64,000 bases of DNA from Chrysaora quinquecirrha (taxonomy: Eukaryota; Cnidaria; Scyphozoa; Semaeostomeae; Pelagiidae), in NCBI GenBank assembly GCA_014526335.1, contig JACTAT010000218.1:529879-593878 (forward strand). The letters run 5' to 3'. Position numbers and translations under genes: made by a program. The notes beneath the pieces are model-generated. The model made no database searches, was not told the origin of the DNA, and saw only the letters and a program-made list of their open reading frames with translations. Numbering within the stretch: the first letter of the stretch is position 1; every line of letters starts with the position of its first letter. Positions 10,800-23,136 of the stretch are shown piece after piece.

Positions 10800-10806
10800 G
10801 GTATAA
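10800..10806 (+). promoter_or_regulatory. TATA-like box of the gene at 10886
   Basis: TATAAAT lies about 80 bases upstream of ATG 10886 in the right arm of the inverted repeat, with a mirror copy in the left arm near 10330. Its position suits a core promoter. Confidence 0.35.
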
Positions 10807-10885
10807 ATTCCGCCTTAGTCTATTGTTTCGGTCTGTTTCTGACGTTCATACTCTGAGGAGTGTCAGACCAAAAAAGCTTTTAAGT

Positions 10886-11502
10886 ATGCCCGAAAATGAT
10901 TCTGCTATTCATCACAATTTTGAAACTGATGATCTGGAAGCCCTTTTTAACACTTACAGAAATGAAGTTTTGCCGTTTGCTTCAATGCACCATAGAAACA
11001 CATACTATGAAGCACTGGTTGAATTTGTTCGAGGTGATGAGCAAACACATACAGGAAAACCTCTGGAAAATGGTGAGTGGGATATCTTCAACGGAGAAGC
11101 AGAAGGATATTGGAAAAATTTTACTGGCTATGAGATAAGCAGACATATATCAAATATTGAATCTGCTTCATCACTCATCTTTCTGTTTAAAGATTTGCTG
11201 GACATGTTGTATGGTTATTACCCGCCATTCCTAACATTTGAAAAACAATCTACAATTTGCCTATATGCTGATGGAGAGGAAAAGAAATTCATTTCAAACT
11301 GTATGGTTTAATAGATGACTGTTTAGATAGACCTTCTTTATATTGTTATACTCCCGGATTGTACTGTGATGGAATACCAACTTTGGCTATTTGTAATTAT
11401 TGTGGTCGAGAATGGGATGGAATGGCTCAGTGCGATTGTTTTAGAAATGCAGAGATAGAGGATTCAGCCGTTGAGATGAGCGAAGATAATGTAACAGTAT
11501 AA
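10886..11502 (+). pseudogene. Unrecognised acidic protein with C-terminal Cys cluster, one frameshift
   Basis: ATG 10886 follows a TATA-like box. The first frame runs about 132 residues (acidic, aromatic-rich, with NGEWDIFNGEAEGYWKNF) before a one-base shift near 11275-11311; the next frame continues to TAA 11500-11502 and carries CNYCGREWDGMAQCDC, a C-x2-C-x9-C-x-C pattern that may bind zinc. Total about 205 residues. I know no family for it. It lies just beyond the polymerase end of Polinton 1, with its promoter inversely duplicated, so it may be an accessory gene of a mobile element. A real frameshift and a sequencing indel cannot be told apart here. Confidence 0.5.
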
Positions 11503-12277
11503 CTTTAATAGTATTGTTGGTGTTTAGAATTAAACTGTACCAATATTTCATATTAAGAAAATGTTATTGTTGATAATAAATGAATTGTCAGCTTGCTAAT
11601 ACAATACATTGTTGCTTGCCATCTTTCTGAAATTCTGATATCATATAACGCCTGTGTGCTCGGATGTCTCTGCTTTCCCGGGTCTCTTGAAAACGAGGTT
11701 GGAGAAACCATCGCGCTAGATTAAAACTGTCAGCACGACCTGGTGATGTCCTGATGACGTCCTTGATAGTCAAAAGCCCTTCCCGAGACTCTGAAAACGA
11801 GGTTGGAGTATGATAAATTAAGAACCGTCACTGGGCTCAAAGCCTTGCTGCGCCTATGGCCTTGCTTTGCTACCTACTGACCAAAACTTATTGGTATGCA
11901 TACAAAGTATGAGCATTTTCGTTGAGAACTTATTTTGTTTCACAAACAATGCAGATAAATATTAAAGACAATGTTATATACATGGTACATTAGCATTGTG
12001 ACAATTTCCTTCTGGCAAACATGCATTCAATGTTTCCAATTTGGTTTAATTGTGAACCCAAAAATCAAGTTGAAGGCCTTATCCATTTTTCCTATTCATT
12101 TAAAAAAAAACGAGTTCAGAAATCTTAAATCTTTCAGGAAATGTGTCAGTTTGTCTATTCATCTAAAAACAAATTTGAAAACGCAGAATCATGTTTTTCC
12201 TAACTGCACTGTCACACTTTTTTTCCATTAATTAACAAGACTTATGTAAAGGTAATATTTTTCAAACTTACTAAAAG
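11503..12277. other. No gene seen; short repeated motif
   Basis: I find no supported coding region. GAAAACGAGGTTGGAG occurs near 11688 and again near 11800, suggesting a small local duplication. The ORF around 11971-12231 is low in information and not supported. Confidence 0.5.
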
Positions 12278-15200
12278 TTAACGTCTAGATTTATGGAGTC
12301 TGATGTATTTCTTGTGCTCATAAATCCACTGGTACATGTCATGCTCACTGAAGTTCTTAAGCAATGTTGCGTCCATGCCAGCAAATGACTGGTAGCTCCT
12401 ACGTGGCTTCAATACAAAAACTTCATTCTTCATGATCTCCTTAACTATCTTCAGCAAATCATTTGAAACATTAGCCTCAACATGCTAGCCAGATCATGTT
12501 ATTAAGCTGCAACTGCTTTCAAAGTTCTGAAGAAGTGTCTTGTTAACAGTAAGAGCTTTACAGTAGCGCTCAAGGACCTTAGGATTTGTTGCATTTGGAC
12601 CAAGGTGTTTGACAATTGTTTTCGGCAAATTGTTCTAATGCTTTAGAGCAAGATCCAATGGAATACTGCCACCATGTCCTGTTTTGTTTTTCTGGAAACG
12701 ATTCCAGATTAACCTGTGGGCCTCTCTAGGAGACAAGATTGCATAAATTTGGCAGAAAATGAAAAGTGCTTCAAACGCATATTTTCTACTACGAGCACCA
12801 TCGTGTTCAAGGAAAGGAAGCATAAACTTCCAGCATCTTACAACTTGCTGTCCGTCTCCCTCTGAGACTGCGTCAAAAAAATTGAGGATGACCATTCCTA
12901 TGTTCAAAAGTGAGCACTGATAACTGAACATGTCATCTGTAACTGTGCTTGGAGGAATGATATCAATTTCCTTATGCAGCCTGTGACTCTTCTCATGCTC
13001 TACTCTTCTCTTCCCATCAAATTTGAATTTCCTATGACATCCCTCAGATCTAAATAGGAAGTGACCTTCTTCATTTCTCCTGTTGCTGGAAAGACACCAG
13101 TCTTCATAAGACTTGCTTTTAACCATGTTTTCCATTGCCTCTGATCTAAGATAAAGTTGTCTACAACTTCAGGGGAAATTGTGTCAAGAAACCTCTGTTG
13201 ATCTTCCTTGCCAGCACATGTTACAGCCTCAAAGTCTTTACTCACGAACATCTGGTCAGGGCTGCTGATTCCAAGAACCTTGCAGAAACCTGCTACAATC
13301 CTGGCATGCGCTTCAAGCATCAGAAACTTTTTACAGCCATCGACATTTCTGCTGACATTTGTATTAACATTTCTCCTGTTTATCAGCACTTTGTTAGAGA
13401 ACAAAGTACACTTGTCTGTTATAGCCTTTGGATTGTAGAAGTTGTCATAGACAACCTCGAGATAGAAAAGTTTTCAATAAGCTCTTTCTAAATTCAACAA
13501 GACAGCTTTCATGATTTGTAAAAATCTTTATTCAAACTTCCAGCAACTGATAACTTGCTAAATGAAGGTGCTGTATTTTGAAATATACCAATAAGAGGGA
13601 GAAGTACCATTCAAATAGAAAAATGAGTGCTGAAGATCAATTGATACTGCTAACTTTTAAGGTCAAGTATTGCAATAGAGGAACATGGTCTTGCCATTTT
13701 CAGATGCTGGAAATTTGGAACTAGAAAACTGTTAAATGTGAAACATACCTGCAAAACTTCATACCAGCATGGAAATCTGCTACTTCTAGATGTATACCTT
13801 CCAGTCGTTCTTTTGGAGTGAATCCATTTTCCAACTGGAGCAAGCAATTAACTCCTCGCTCAACTGTTAACTAATCTCCAACTACACCTTGCTTTCCAAA
13901 GACTAGACTGCCTGATTCACCAGCAGATGGAACATAGCTATGCAGATGTGTCATTACATTCTGCATCCCACTGGCCTGATTCTCATCCTCATATATCATT
14001 TCCACAAACATCTGAATGCAAAAGAAACAGTTGATAAAGGGTGAATACACTATTACAAATTAAATGAAAACAGAGATATTTGATTCAATATTAGTGTTTG
14101 AAACCTTATTGAACATCAAGCAAATTGAATGTATAATTATGCATAGGTCAGAAAAAAATTATAAAAACGTATTCCAAAAAAACTAAACAGATATGAGCAT
14201 CTAAAAGAGCATGGTATAACTGTGCTTCAAGCATTTTGGGTTCTGTTTTAGAAGGCCATTTCAAGAGAAAGTGATTTCAAATATATCTCTGCAAAACAAG
14301 CAGTAGCATCCAATATAAGAAATTTCAAAGTAAAGAGAATGATACAACGAGAGGTATGCTTAATTTCTTACAGTCTTTGTCTGTTGACTTGTCAGACTGG
14401 AATACTGATGCTTGATGTGTTTGGAAGTGCAGTCTTCAACGTTTTGCAGGCATTTGATGTACTTCACTGCAATTCTTCCACAAAGAGCAATATAATCTCT
14501 GCACTGACGGGAGTGTTCAATGTTGTTAGGAAGACAAAGACCATTCTCCATTTCCAATAGCTTTTCTAAGAGAGGCTTGGTAGAATCAAGGTATGCCCCT
14601 GATATTCGGTTTTAGTTATCATCAAGCCCACCCAGTTGACAACCTTGTTCTGGCGATCATCTGTCATTTCATGGGGTTGGGACATATAATTGAAATTGCC
14701 GATAAGCAATTTTCTGCCATTTGAATTCAAGGGACAAGTATCTGCTGCTGGAGACAATGCTTTACCTTTCTTCTTGACACTGTCGAAGCTGTGCTCAAGA
14801 TGATCATGCCCAAACTCATCCAGTTTCTTATACAAAAAGGTATGAGAGACAACCAATCGTAGAGAACTCATTCTCAGCAGTGTAGCCTGTTTGGAAAGAC
14901 CAAAATTAATCAGTGAAAATTTGCACAAAACCTTTAATTGGACGAATTTGTCATCAGTAATACATTCTTCTCTTACTTACCATAAATCCAGAGTGTTGCA
15001 GCATAAGAGAAATGATTAGCTGCATAATAGTCATTCTCGTTGACCTGTTCTTCAGACAAACAGCTGCTGCCATGCAAACGGATGGGGCATGATACACGTC
15101 ATCATCCTTCAGCTTACTTCTGCGCCAGCTCATAGCCATAAGGGCCGATCTCATCAATGGCGCCCGCTCTTTGAGTTCTGTGTCTAGGTTCTCCAGCTTG

Positions 15201-16030
15201 AACTTTAAGATATCTTCCTTTTTCGTTAGACATAAACAACTTGGAGATACCTCTGTAGAATTAGCTGGCGTTACCTTTGCTGGACTCTTGCTAGCAATCT
15301 TTTTGGCACATTTGGAGTTAGAAGGCTTGTCTTCCTTTTTTGTGACACAAAGACGATTACATTCCTTGTCAATCTCCTTCATAAAGAGTTCAACAAGGTT
15401 TGCTCTTAACTTAGCATGTCTCCACACGGCTGCAACAATCTGCCTGCCAACAGAATTCAGTTCAACTGGAAGCATTTTCTTCTTTGTCTGGGATGACCAA
15501 ACCATTTTCACAAAGGCCTTTGTACTCCGGTTGGCTTCTGTAATAATGGGTAATGGTGGTGGAGGCAACGATACAGGGGCATCCCCAAACTTTGGAGTAC
15601 TTGAAAGCAGTAATACTGATGGTTTCAACTGTGAACTTCCCTAAACCAGACGAATAGTCTTTGTGGGTGTTTGTAGGTCGGCCATGTTTGAGTCTCCAAG
15701 ACTACAGCCAGGCCCTGCATCCTCATTCCCAGCAAAAAGAGCACGTTTTGATGAGGTTGCCTTCATGGCAGGATCTTACTTCAAGGAACCAGCTTTATAT
15801 TTGCCGATGGCTTCTTCTTCAAGCTCCTTTGCTTTCTTTCGAGCCCCATCTATTCTCTTCAAGAGACAAAGGCATGCCTGACATATATAGTCAGAATTTG
15901 ATGCTGAGGCCTTCACAACAGCTACTCCTAATCCAAGCAGCAGCTCTTCCACATTGAATCCTCTTTTTCCACCATCTTTAACTAGATTGTAATCCCAGCG
16001 TTTATCTCTGGATATAGCAGCAGAACACAT
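12278..16030 (-). pseudogene. DUF6589-type gene, four exons, disrupted
   Basis: Read on the minus strand, four exon-like blocks with consensus splice sites are visible: 16030-14981 (donor ATG|GTAAGT), 14886-14372, 14011-13749 and about 13416-12278. The first encodes a CxxC head (ICQACL) and a SKRALF linker; later blocks carry VCLKNRS, HIKHQYSS, the GD-x-LTVER motif typical of DUF6589 (its Gln codon is TAG here) and the C-terminal VRCWKFMLPFL and GHGGSIPLDLALKH. Breaks: TAA at 15776, a TAG near 15645, a frameshift near 14570, the TAG in the GDQLT motif, TAG at 12635 and more beyond. DUF6589 proteins are abundant in cnidarians, often in mobile contexts; their function is unknown. Confidence 0.7.
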
Positions 16031-18703
16031 TTCTTAAAACAAACAACTCGGAGAAATCTTTATGACCACGTTTCAGCTGAGGAAGAACTCTTTGACAAAA
16101 GCAAAAGCTCAAAACTCAACAGTTCCTCAGTGTCAAGCGGACAGCTAAAAACGCATTGGGCACTCGTGCAGATGGTTGACTTGAAAACGAGGGTATGGTT
16201 TTGCTGACTCAGCAGCACAAGCTTTCGTTCATTGTTGCGCAGACTCTACTCTTTCGGTAAGATGAGTTGAGGCTGCACACAGGCTAGATTTGTATTGCTT
16301 CAATGTGTCAATTTTTGTTTTTGGCATTAATACAATTTTGATACCTAAAGAAACTCCTAAGAAATTGTCAGTACCAAATTCCTCAAAAAATTAATAAACT
16401 TTTGTTACTAAAAATTTAAGTTTCTTATTGAAAACAGAGTGAAAAAGCATTGAAAATTTCTGTTTTGAGGTCAATTGATGTCTTGCTGACCTCAATGATC
16501 AAAATAAAGCTACCTATTAAAACTTACAAATAAGTTCTCTCTAAGATTTTATCATCTTGGAGAAAACATCTTTACATTGCTCTTGTGTGTCAATCAAGAA
16601 TATTCTTGCAGCATCCTTTCAGTTTGTGGGAAACAGATTTTATATTCAGCAGTTTTAAAGTAAACGTATTAATTTAAAACTCTTCAGATCTTTCATTTAA
16701 TCCATGACAAATTTGTAGCTTTCTCTTGAAATTTGAAATAACACTATTGTCAGGTGTAAGTTTTGCATCAAAATTACATTTCATGTCTGGCCTCTCCTTT
16801 CCTTTCCTGTACAAGGCTACAGTAACAGGCAGTACAGCATTGAGGAAAACTGGCCTTGAGAAAACATGTTGTGTTGCTGGCTCAAAGGTTCTGGCAGTGT
16901 GGGCAGTCAGGCTTGGTTTAGGCTGATACTGATCTGTAGTTTCTCGCTATTGCAAGACATCACAGATAGCAAGCAAGAGCCTTCAAACACATGCACAGCT
17001 CCTTTGATCCTCAATCCAAGTGAAAACTAAAAAGAGGTGAATTTTTATGTAAATAAAGAGTGTAGGTGTCCGTTTTCTGTTGTCTGTCACATATGCATTT
17101 TGCAGAATAAAGTGCGGATCAAATGATATTGAAAATCTTCTTCATGTTTATAAATAAATTTACCTCTCGACTGTTTACAATGTCTTTTAGAGTGTTTCGT
17201 GATCACTGAAAGGAAACTAATTGTTCCCTTGTTCCCTCTTCAGATTCCTGTTCCCTTTGTTCCTTTGTTCCCTATGTCGTTTTTAGTATGTTATCCTGTT
17301 CACTAATAAAGGTAAAAAAACATGGGTTGAAAATAAATTCAAGATCAAAATCAGTAAAGGATAATTTATAATTATAAGGTTATAACATGACATTTTCTAA
17401 TATTTTGAAAAAGGAAATAATTTTTTATCTATGTTCCCTGGTCATTTTTCCCCTGTTATTAGCAGCTTTCTATTTCTTAAAATTCTTCCTAAAAGCCTTA
17501 TCATTAGATACTTGTTTTAATGATTCTAGGAGGTTATTCCAAAGTCAAGCACCCACATGTTTCACAAGTCTTGTGATATAAGACCTTTTAATTGTATTTT
17601 ACCTGATTTAGTGCTGATTGAACACATTGTTGCTGTAAGAAAGTAGCATCTTAAAATGATTTTACTATATTTTGCTGTTTTTGTAATAAATTCTGATAAA
17701 AGTAAAAATAGAAGTGATATATAGAAATATATGTATATATTGCGTATTTGTGCGAGCCTGACTCCTTTGAAACCATAATGCATTTCACATGGCATGGCGC
17801 AAGTGCGATGAACATTTATCTCATACTGCTTCAGTGCTTTCACACTGCAAGTTAAACCAGTTTAAATAAAACCTATTTTTCTAATGCTGCGTTCTGATTC
17901 GTCAGTTTGACAAATTGAATCAATCTGATTGGTGGAAATTTAAGCTAGTTTGATTTATAAAATGATTGGTATTGAACACATTTATCCATATAATAGCTGG
18001 ACTCCAATCTTAGCAAGCTCGCAGTATTGTAGATTTAACTGTGAGAAGACATAAAAATACTGTAATTTTTGTACTTTGCATTTAATTGAACCTAACTTCT
18101 CATTTGTTAGAACCAGACTTCATAATATACGACAATGCATGTAGCTTACATGACTTTTGCTTGAACCACCAACCGCAATTTTTTGAGAACCAAGATTTTT
18201 AGAAAACAGAATGAACTGGAAAAACCACACAGGTAAGTAAAGTTATGTTGATGATTGCATACTGAAAAGCACAGTTTCACTGGGGAAATTACTGGGCAGT
18301 TTGGCAATTGAGCAATTTGACCCTGCTTCGAAAGCATGTGACCCCTCTGTGCTGCAATTTAGAGTGACACCATTGATTTGCGTGTGAATGGCTTCCTGTG
18401 TGCTGAGCTGTGAGGTTCTCCCATATGAAAAGAATTAGCAGGAGGATTTGGAATTCTCTAATGATAGAATTATATGGTAGATTGATTAACATAGATATAG
18501 TCCGACAGAATTGTCTTTTTCTTTTGGTGGAGAAGAGATAAAAGTGAAGAGATTTCACATAGTTGTCCACCAAACCGGATAGAGCTGTTTGGGTAGAATC
18601 AACCTAGATAGGATTCATTGGAAAAAATTGGTTGGATAGAGTTTGAAACTGATAGGTAGATTTGATACAACTTGAAATTTTAGAAATATATTGATTAAAC
18701 AGA
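16031..18703. other. No gene seen
   Basis: AT-rich sequence without a supported ORF. A low-complexity patch of TTCCC and TTGTTCCC repeats lies near 17220-17280. The short ORFs here have no recognisable motif and are probably chance. Confidence 0.5.
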
Positions 18704-18709
18704 TTGAAA

Positions 18710-19165
18710 ATGATGGCAGAGTTGACAAAGCAACAAAAGAAGTGGACACGAAACCGACATTTTGTGACACATTTGTTGAAATCAGGGAAAGGGTTAATTG
18801 ATCCGAAGAAATATGAAGAAGATCAGGAGCTATCTTTTCAGATGAAAAGTAGTTTGATGGATCAACTTGGCGTTTTAGAATCTCTTGACCCAGAAAATTT
18901 TGGATTGGTTGTCTCAAGAGGTTGCTGATATGGAAGAAAGAGAAGCTATATTGTTGAAAGAAATTCAAGATGTAGCATTAATAAAGTCAGAGATGAAAGT
19001 AGCTTTGCTTTCCCTGGAAAAGGTTTTGGGTATGGATAAGACAATAGGGAGATCTGTTGACGAATCTAAGAAGAAAGTGGGTGAAGCAAAGGTAGGATCT
19101 TCTCTGAAGGTTCATGCAAAATAGCCAAAATTGGAAATGACAAAATTTTGGGGTTAACCAGAGAA
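18710..19165 (+). pseudogene. Gag-type (DUF1759-like, BEL/Pao) remnant
   Basis: Two overlapping open pieces (18710-18928 and 18885-19124) read as one coiled-coil-rich protein with a frameshift near 18900. It has the shape of the N-terminal Gag region of BEL/Pao elements: a short helical head, an acidic coiled coil (ADMEEREAILLKEIQ), and after a TAG stop at 19124 the PKLEMTKFWG motif, close to the P-K-L-x-x-x-x-F-x-G signature that opens the DUF1759 domain. Nothing of protease or reverse transcriptase follows, so this is a truncated fossil. Confidence 0.55.
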
Positions 19166-20870
19166 TTGTCAAGAATTTCGCACATAGTCCAGCAGCAAAA
19201 TGGTCATCAATTGACATAACCCCGTTTTTTGACGGTGTTATAATAATTCAAGCCTGCTGATCATGATTCCAAGGGGGTGCACCAGCGACACCCTTGGGTA
19301 AAATGAGATACGAGAAATGCGAAATGCCCCCAAATGTTCTGTGTTCCAAAGGCATTGTAAAACCCAAAGAAATCTCTACCAGAAAAGGTAGACTTGCGCA
19401 TTTTGCGGCAGTGAATAATTGAACTTAAGATTCAAGAATGTAAAATATCAAATTTTTTTCTTTTCTGAGCAATTTTGAAAAATGTCAGAGGCATTTTCAG
19501 AAAATGCTCTGTAATGTAAGGGTACTTACTGAGGGTATCCTGCCTGCTTTTGTTTTCTTACTCTTTGTTTTATGTTTGAAGAATAAAAACATTATAAAGG
19601 GGTTTTCAGCAAACTGGATGAAATATACCTAGCTAGATACATAGATAGGAATCTGGAATGTTGTAACAAAAGATAGGAATTTCTATTCTCTATGCACAAA
19701 CTATCAATGATTTTACTCATTTACTTCAATCACAATTCAAATGCATATAATCAAAACAATCGAAGAGGTTGTTCTAAATTTATGACAGCTGGCATGAGTT
19801 TGAACAACAAACTCGTTAATGTTTATACAAAAGCAATTTCATCAAATTCAAACATAAATTAGATCAATACTATTTTCTTGCTCGTAAAAATTATTTCAGC
19901 ATTAGAACCTTTTCCCCAAATTAGAACCCCTTGTTTTCCTCAACCAACCATTTAGCAGATGTCAGGCTACTTTAAATATGCCATGGAAAAGAACTGAGAA
20001 GTATCTTTCTATTTATAACTACCAACTCATCCTATACAGACATAAAGTTGTTAATTAGTGAAGCGCCTTCTCAGTTATGAAATGCTGTGTATGTAATAAA
20101 TGTAAAGGGGAGAAACCCCTTTCTTGACATTCATGGGCACATGTCAGAACGAAATGAGAACACCAGTTATTCAAATCTTAACCAGGATTCAAAAAAACAA
20201 GCTGAGTCTAATAGGTAAAGACTAGGTGAGTGCTTCTTATATTATTATTTCACAATTGTGGGTCCTGAGTAGGCAGGTCCCTTGCTCATTTTTTCCTGAA
20301 TAATTGGACCCCTCTTTAATAATGTTCTAGTTTTTTCAGAGGATAACAAGAGAAATTAACATAGATATGATTTCCTCAATTGTCATTAATAGCCTTTGTA
20401 CAGGTTTTTTTATATAGATACTCATTTCTGTTTCACAATTCGAGTTTCATTATGTTAAGATGACAAAGAAACAGAATTTGAGTACTATTATAATTTTGAA
20501 GAATGCTTGTCGAATGTGACTAAAAGATTCCTTAGCATAGTGAAGAAAAATTTGCTTAAGAAAAACAGGCTCCAAAAACTATTCAAGAAAAAAAACTTGA
20601 AAATTAGCTACAGCTGTCTACCTTAAATTGCGAGCAGTATCTCGCCACATAACAAAAAAGTTTCAACAGATCCAACAAATGCCACCATTGAACCATACAA
20701 CTGCAGATACATGGTCAAAAAGTTAATAAAAGATACAAAATATAAAAGATACAACAAGTTAAAAAAGAAATTAAACTAAAGTAAGCAGTTCAATTAACCA
20801 ATAATTGATAGATATAAAGCAAAACTATTGTTATTAAAGGCAGAGTTTATTAGTAAAGATCTTCCTTATC
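19166..20870. other. No gene seen; small hairpin
   Basis: AT-rich, no supported ORF. A hairpin, CCAAGGGGGTG with CACCCTTGG, lies at 19269-19297. Confidence 0.5.
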
Positions 20871-21269
20871 TTAAGTTGTTCGTTTAATGTAAATATCATA
20901 CAGAAAGGCACTGAAATGTTCTAAAAAGGCTTCATTTTCATTTGTCATTAAATATATAAACTGTTGATCTGTAGAAGGGATATTTGTTAAGTTTGGGCAA
21001 AGACTATAAATTTGGTTTGAGACATTTTCTCTTTCAAAACTGTATTCGTTACAAACTGAGATAAAGTGTATTTCATCATCTACAAAATTTTTGCAATATT
21101 TGCAGAATCTCTGTCTATCAACAGGCGGTTTAGAGTGCCTACCTTTTTCAATGGCGAGGCAGTGGTCACTTAATCTTAGTTTGGATAGTATTCTTCTATG
21201 TCTTCTAGTCCGGATAAGGTCTAGATATTTTTCATAAGCTATTTGATTCTTATAGGATTTGTACATCAA
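20871..21269 (-). pseudogene. C-terminal fragment of a non-LTR retrotransposon ORF2
   Basis: A 132-residue frame contains LSKLRLSDHCLAIEKGRH followed by CKYCKNFVDDEIHFISVC. This pattern (R-x-L-x-K-L-R-x-S-x-H, then C-x2-C...E-x-H-F-x3-C) is the usual tail behind the reverse transcriptase of many animal non-LTR elements. No reverse transcriptase lies upstream, so it is a fragment, possibly 5'-truncated on insertion, although the 3' end without a tail was not resolved. Confidence 0.6.
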
Positions 21270-22177
21270 AGCTTTAGAGCAGTTATTTATATATGTTCTC
21301 CAGTAAATGCTGTAGTTTGTTTCTAATGCTTTTGTTTCTGATCTCCAAGTGCACCCTCACGTCATCAGGCAAAAAAAAAATTATTGTTTGATCACCGTAG
21401 ACTGCAGTGGCTAAGCCTAACTACAATCCTCGCCGAATCCTGTTGACACAAACAGAAAATTTCAAGATTTTTGGAGAAAAAGCTGCTCACTTTCCTTTCA
21501 ATGTCGCTTTTCTAGCATCACACCCCCCTCTTCCCCCCAAATTCAATGTTGGGAATTGATAATTATAACTCCTGGCACTTTACAAACTGTAACAACATTG
21601 GATTGGGGGGAGGGGGAGCTGGGACTGTCAGCCGTTTGTTGGCGTTCCAATTTTTGGTAACATGTGTCAAGAGTTTCGGCGAGGATTGTAGCATATGTTA
21701 TGTTCTTTCATTAGAAACTTGGATCAGCCCTCTGAAAGTTTCTTACAGTTTCTTATAAACCAATTTCTCTATGTGAGAAAAGCTGGAGAAAATTTTTGCT
21801 GAATAAAAGCCCTCATGTGTGCATTAGAGTAAATAGTTTTTGAAATCAGTTCTTGACTTTCAATTTGTTAGGAAGAAGAAAAGATGGAGGAGGAGATTAA
21901 CGTAGAAGCGGAGGGACCAAAACAGCAGATGTACCAGAGGTATGATTTTCAGAAAGCCACTCATTCACTCATATGATGGATTTCCGCAAATAGCTGTCAA
22001 AAATCTCACCCATACAGGCCCCACGTATCTTATATTATGCACCCTCTCTGGCCTCGAGTTCCATTATATGTTACATTAAGTTATCTCTCAGATCAACCCA
22101 TATTTCTTCCCTAATTGGAAATTTGTTAATTTGTTTCCTTCTTCCATGAATTAGGCTTTTAAATTTTTGCACTCCTG
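21270..22177. other. No gene seen; left flank of the LTR element
   Basis: No supported coding region. An exon-like stretch at 21872-21939 has splice-like borders, but its only open frame does not join in phase with the open stretch beyond the LTR element at 25934, so I do not call it. Confidence 0.45.
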
Positions 22178-23037
22178 TGTTATGAAGGCAATATAAGAAC
22201 AATGGATAACAATAGAGAATATAATAAGAAGTTTACAATTGGCCAAGATATAAATAAAGAAAATAAGAAGAATTAAGAAAATATATATATAGAATCTGCA
22301 AAAATAAATATTTGGACAAAGAAGTCTGAATAGAAAAAGATATCAGGATAAAGAATAATTCTGATAAGTATATTTAGATAAAGATTGCGATTATACAAAA
22401 GTCTATAGGCGCAAATCAAGAAGCAGATTCACAAGATTTTCGTAGCATAAACAAAATATTGTGGCCGTATTCAGAATAATGAATTTCTATTGTTATTGTT
22501 TATTTAGGCAAGCTGCCTAGTGAGTACCATGTCAGTTACAGGTTTATCAGGTCAAGGGTAACATTGTGTAATGGACCGTAGGTCGCTAAAGGCCTCTAGC
22601 ATCATCTGATGCATGATGCCTGGGATGCCGAAGGTCCAAAAGTCGTGGTTCTCTATCGAATCAGGACCGTTACTCAACTGTTACCCATTATTTGTAACTG
22701 ATGAACTTTGTAAGGTTCAGAGAGTATGACCTGACGCGATAGCGTCAGGGTGACCCCGATGGTGTCATTGATTCCCTCGGTTGATATAAGCCGAGTAGTT
22801 ACTCAGCAAAAGGAGGCTTGTTCGAGGATAGCGAGCAAGCTTCATCAGAATGGTTTCTCGAAGGTACGTAGATTGAAATTATACTATCCAGATAAAATAT
22901 ACATTACTAGTACCTTTATAAAATTTTATGTATAAAAGAAGACTGATGACTGGCTGACTTATTGACTGTTAATCTGTGGACTTGACTACACTCCTGTATA
23001 AGGAGGGGTGTTCCGACACGAAAGACCTCACTCAACA
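22178..23037 (+). repeat. 5' LTR
   Basis: 860 bases, starting TGTTATG and ending CAACA. It matches the 3' LTR except for about four substitutions (near 22277, 22738, 22986 and 23020). Confidence 0.92.
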
Positions 23038-23039
23038 AC

Positions 23040-23060
23040 TGGTGCCCAGTGTGAGGATCA
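23040..23060 (+). other. Primer binding site candidate
   Basis: TGGTGCCCAGTGTGAGGATC begins two bases after the LTR. The leading TGG complements the universal CCA tRNA end. The tRNA species is not assigned. Confidence 0.65.
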
Positions 23061-23136
23061 CCCAGTAGGTAAGCCAACATGTCAATTACACATATAAGAA
23101 TGCCAAAAATGAGTTAAAGAAAAAAAAAAAACAATT

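Larger units (their letters stand above)
10214..10923. repeat. Inverted repeat, two ~178-bp arms around a 350-bp core
   Basis: The arm at 10214-10392 is the reverse complement of 10745-10923 with only a handful of mismatches. Each arm holds a TATA-like GTATAAAT, a short leader and the first codons (MPENDSAI) of the gene at 10886, so the gene's promoter and start are duplicated in mirror image. A second small inverted pair (about 20 bases) sits inside, at about 10386-10406 and 10561-10581. The core is a retroelement fragment. This could be a foldback element, an element terminus or a local inverted duplication. Confidence 0.85.

Noticed and set aside
23040..23060. Naming the primer tRNA
   Set aside because: The complement could not be matched to a specific tRNA with confidence from sequence alone.
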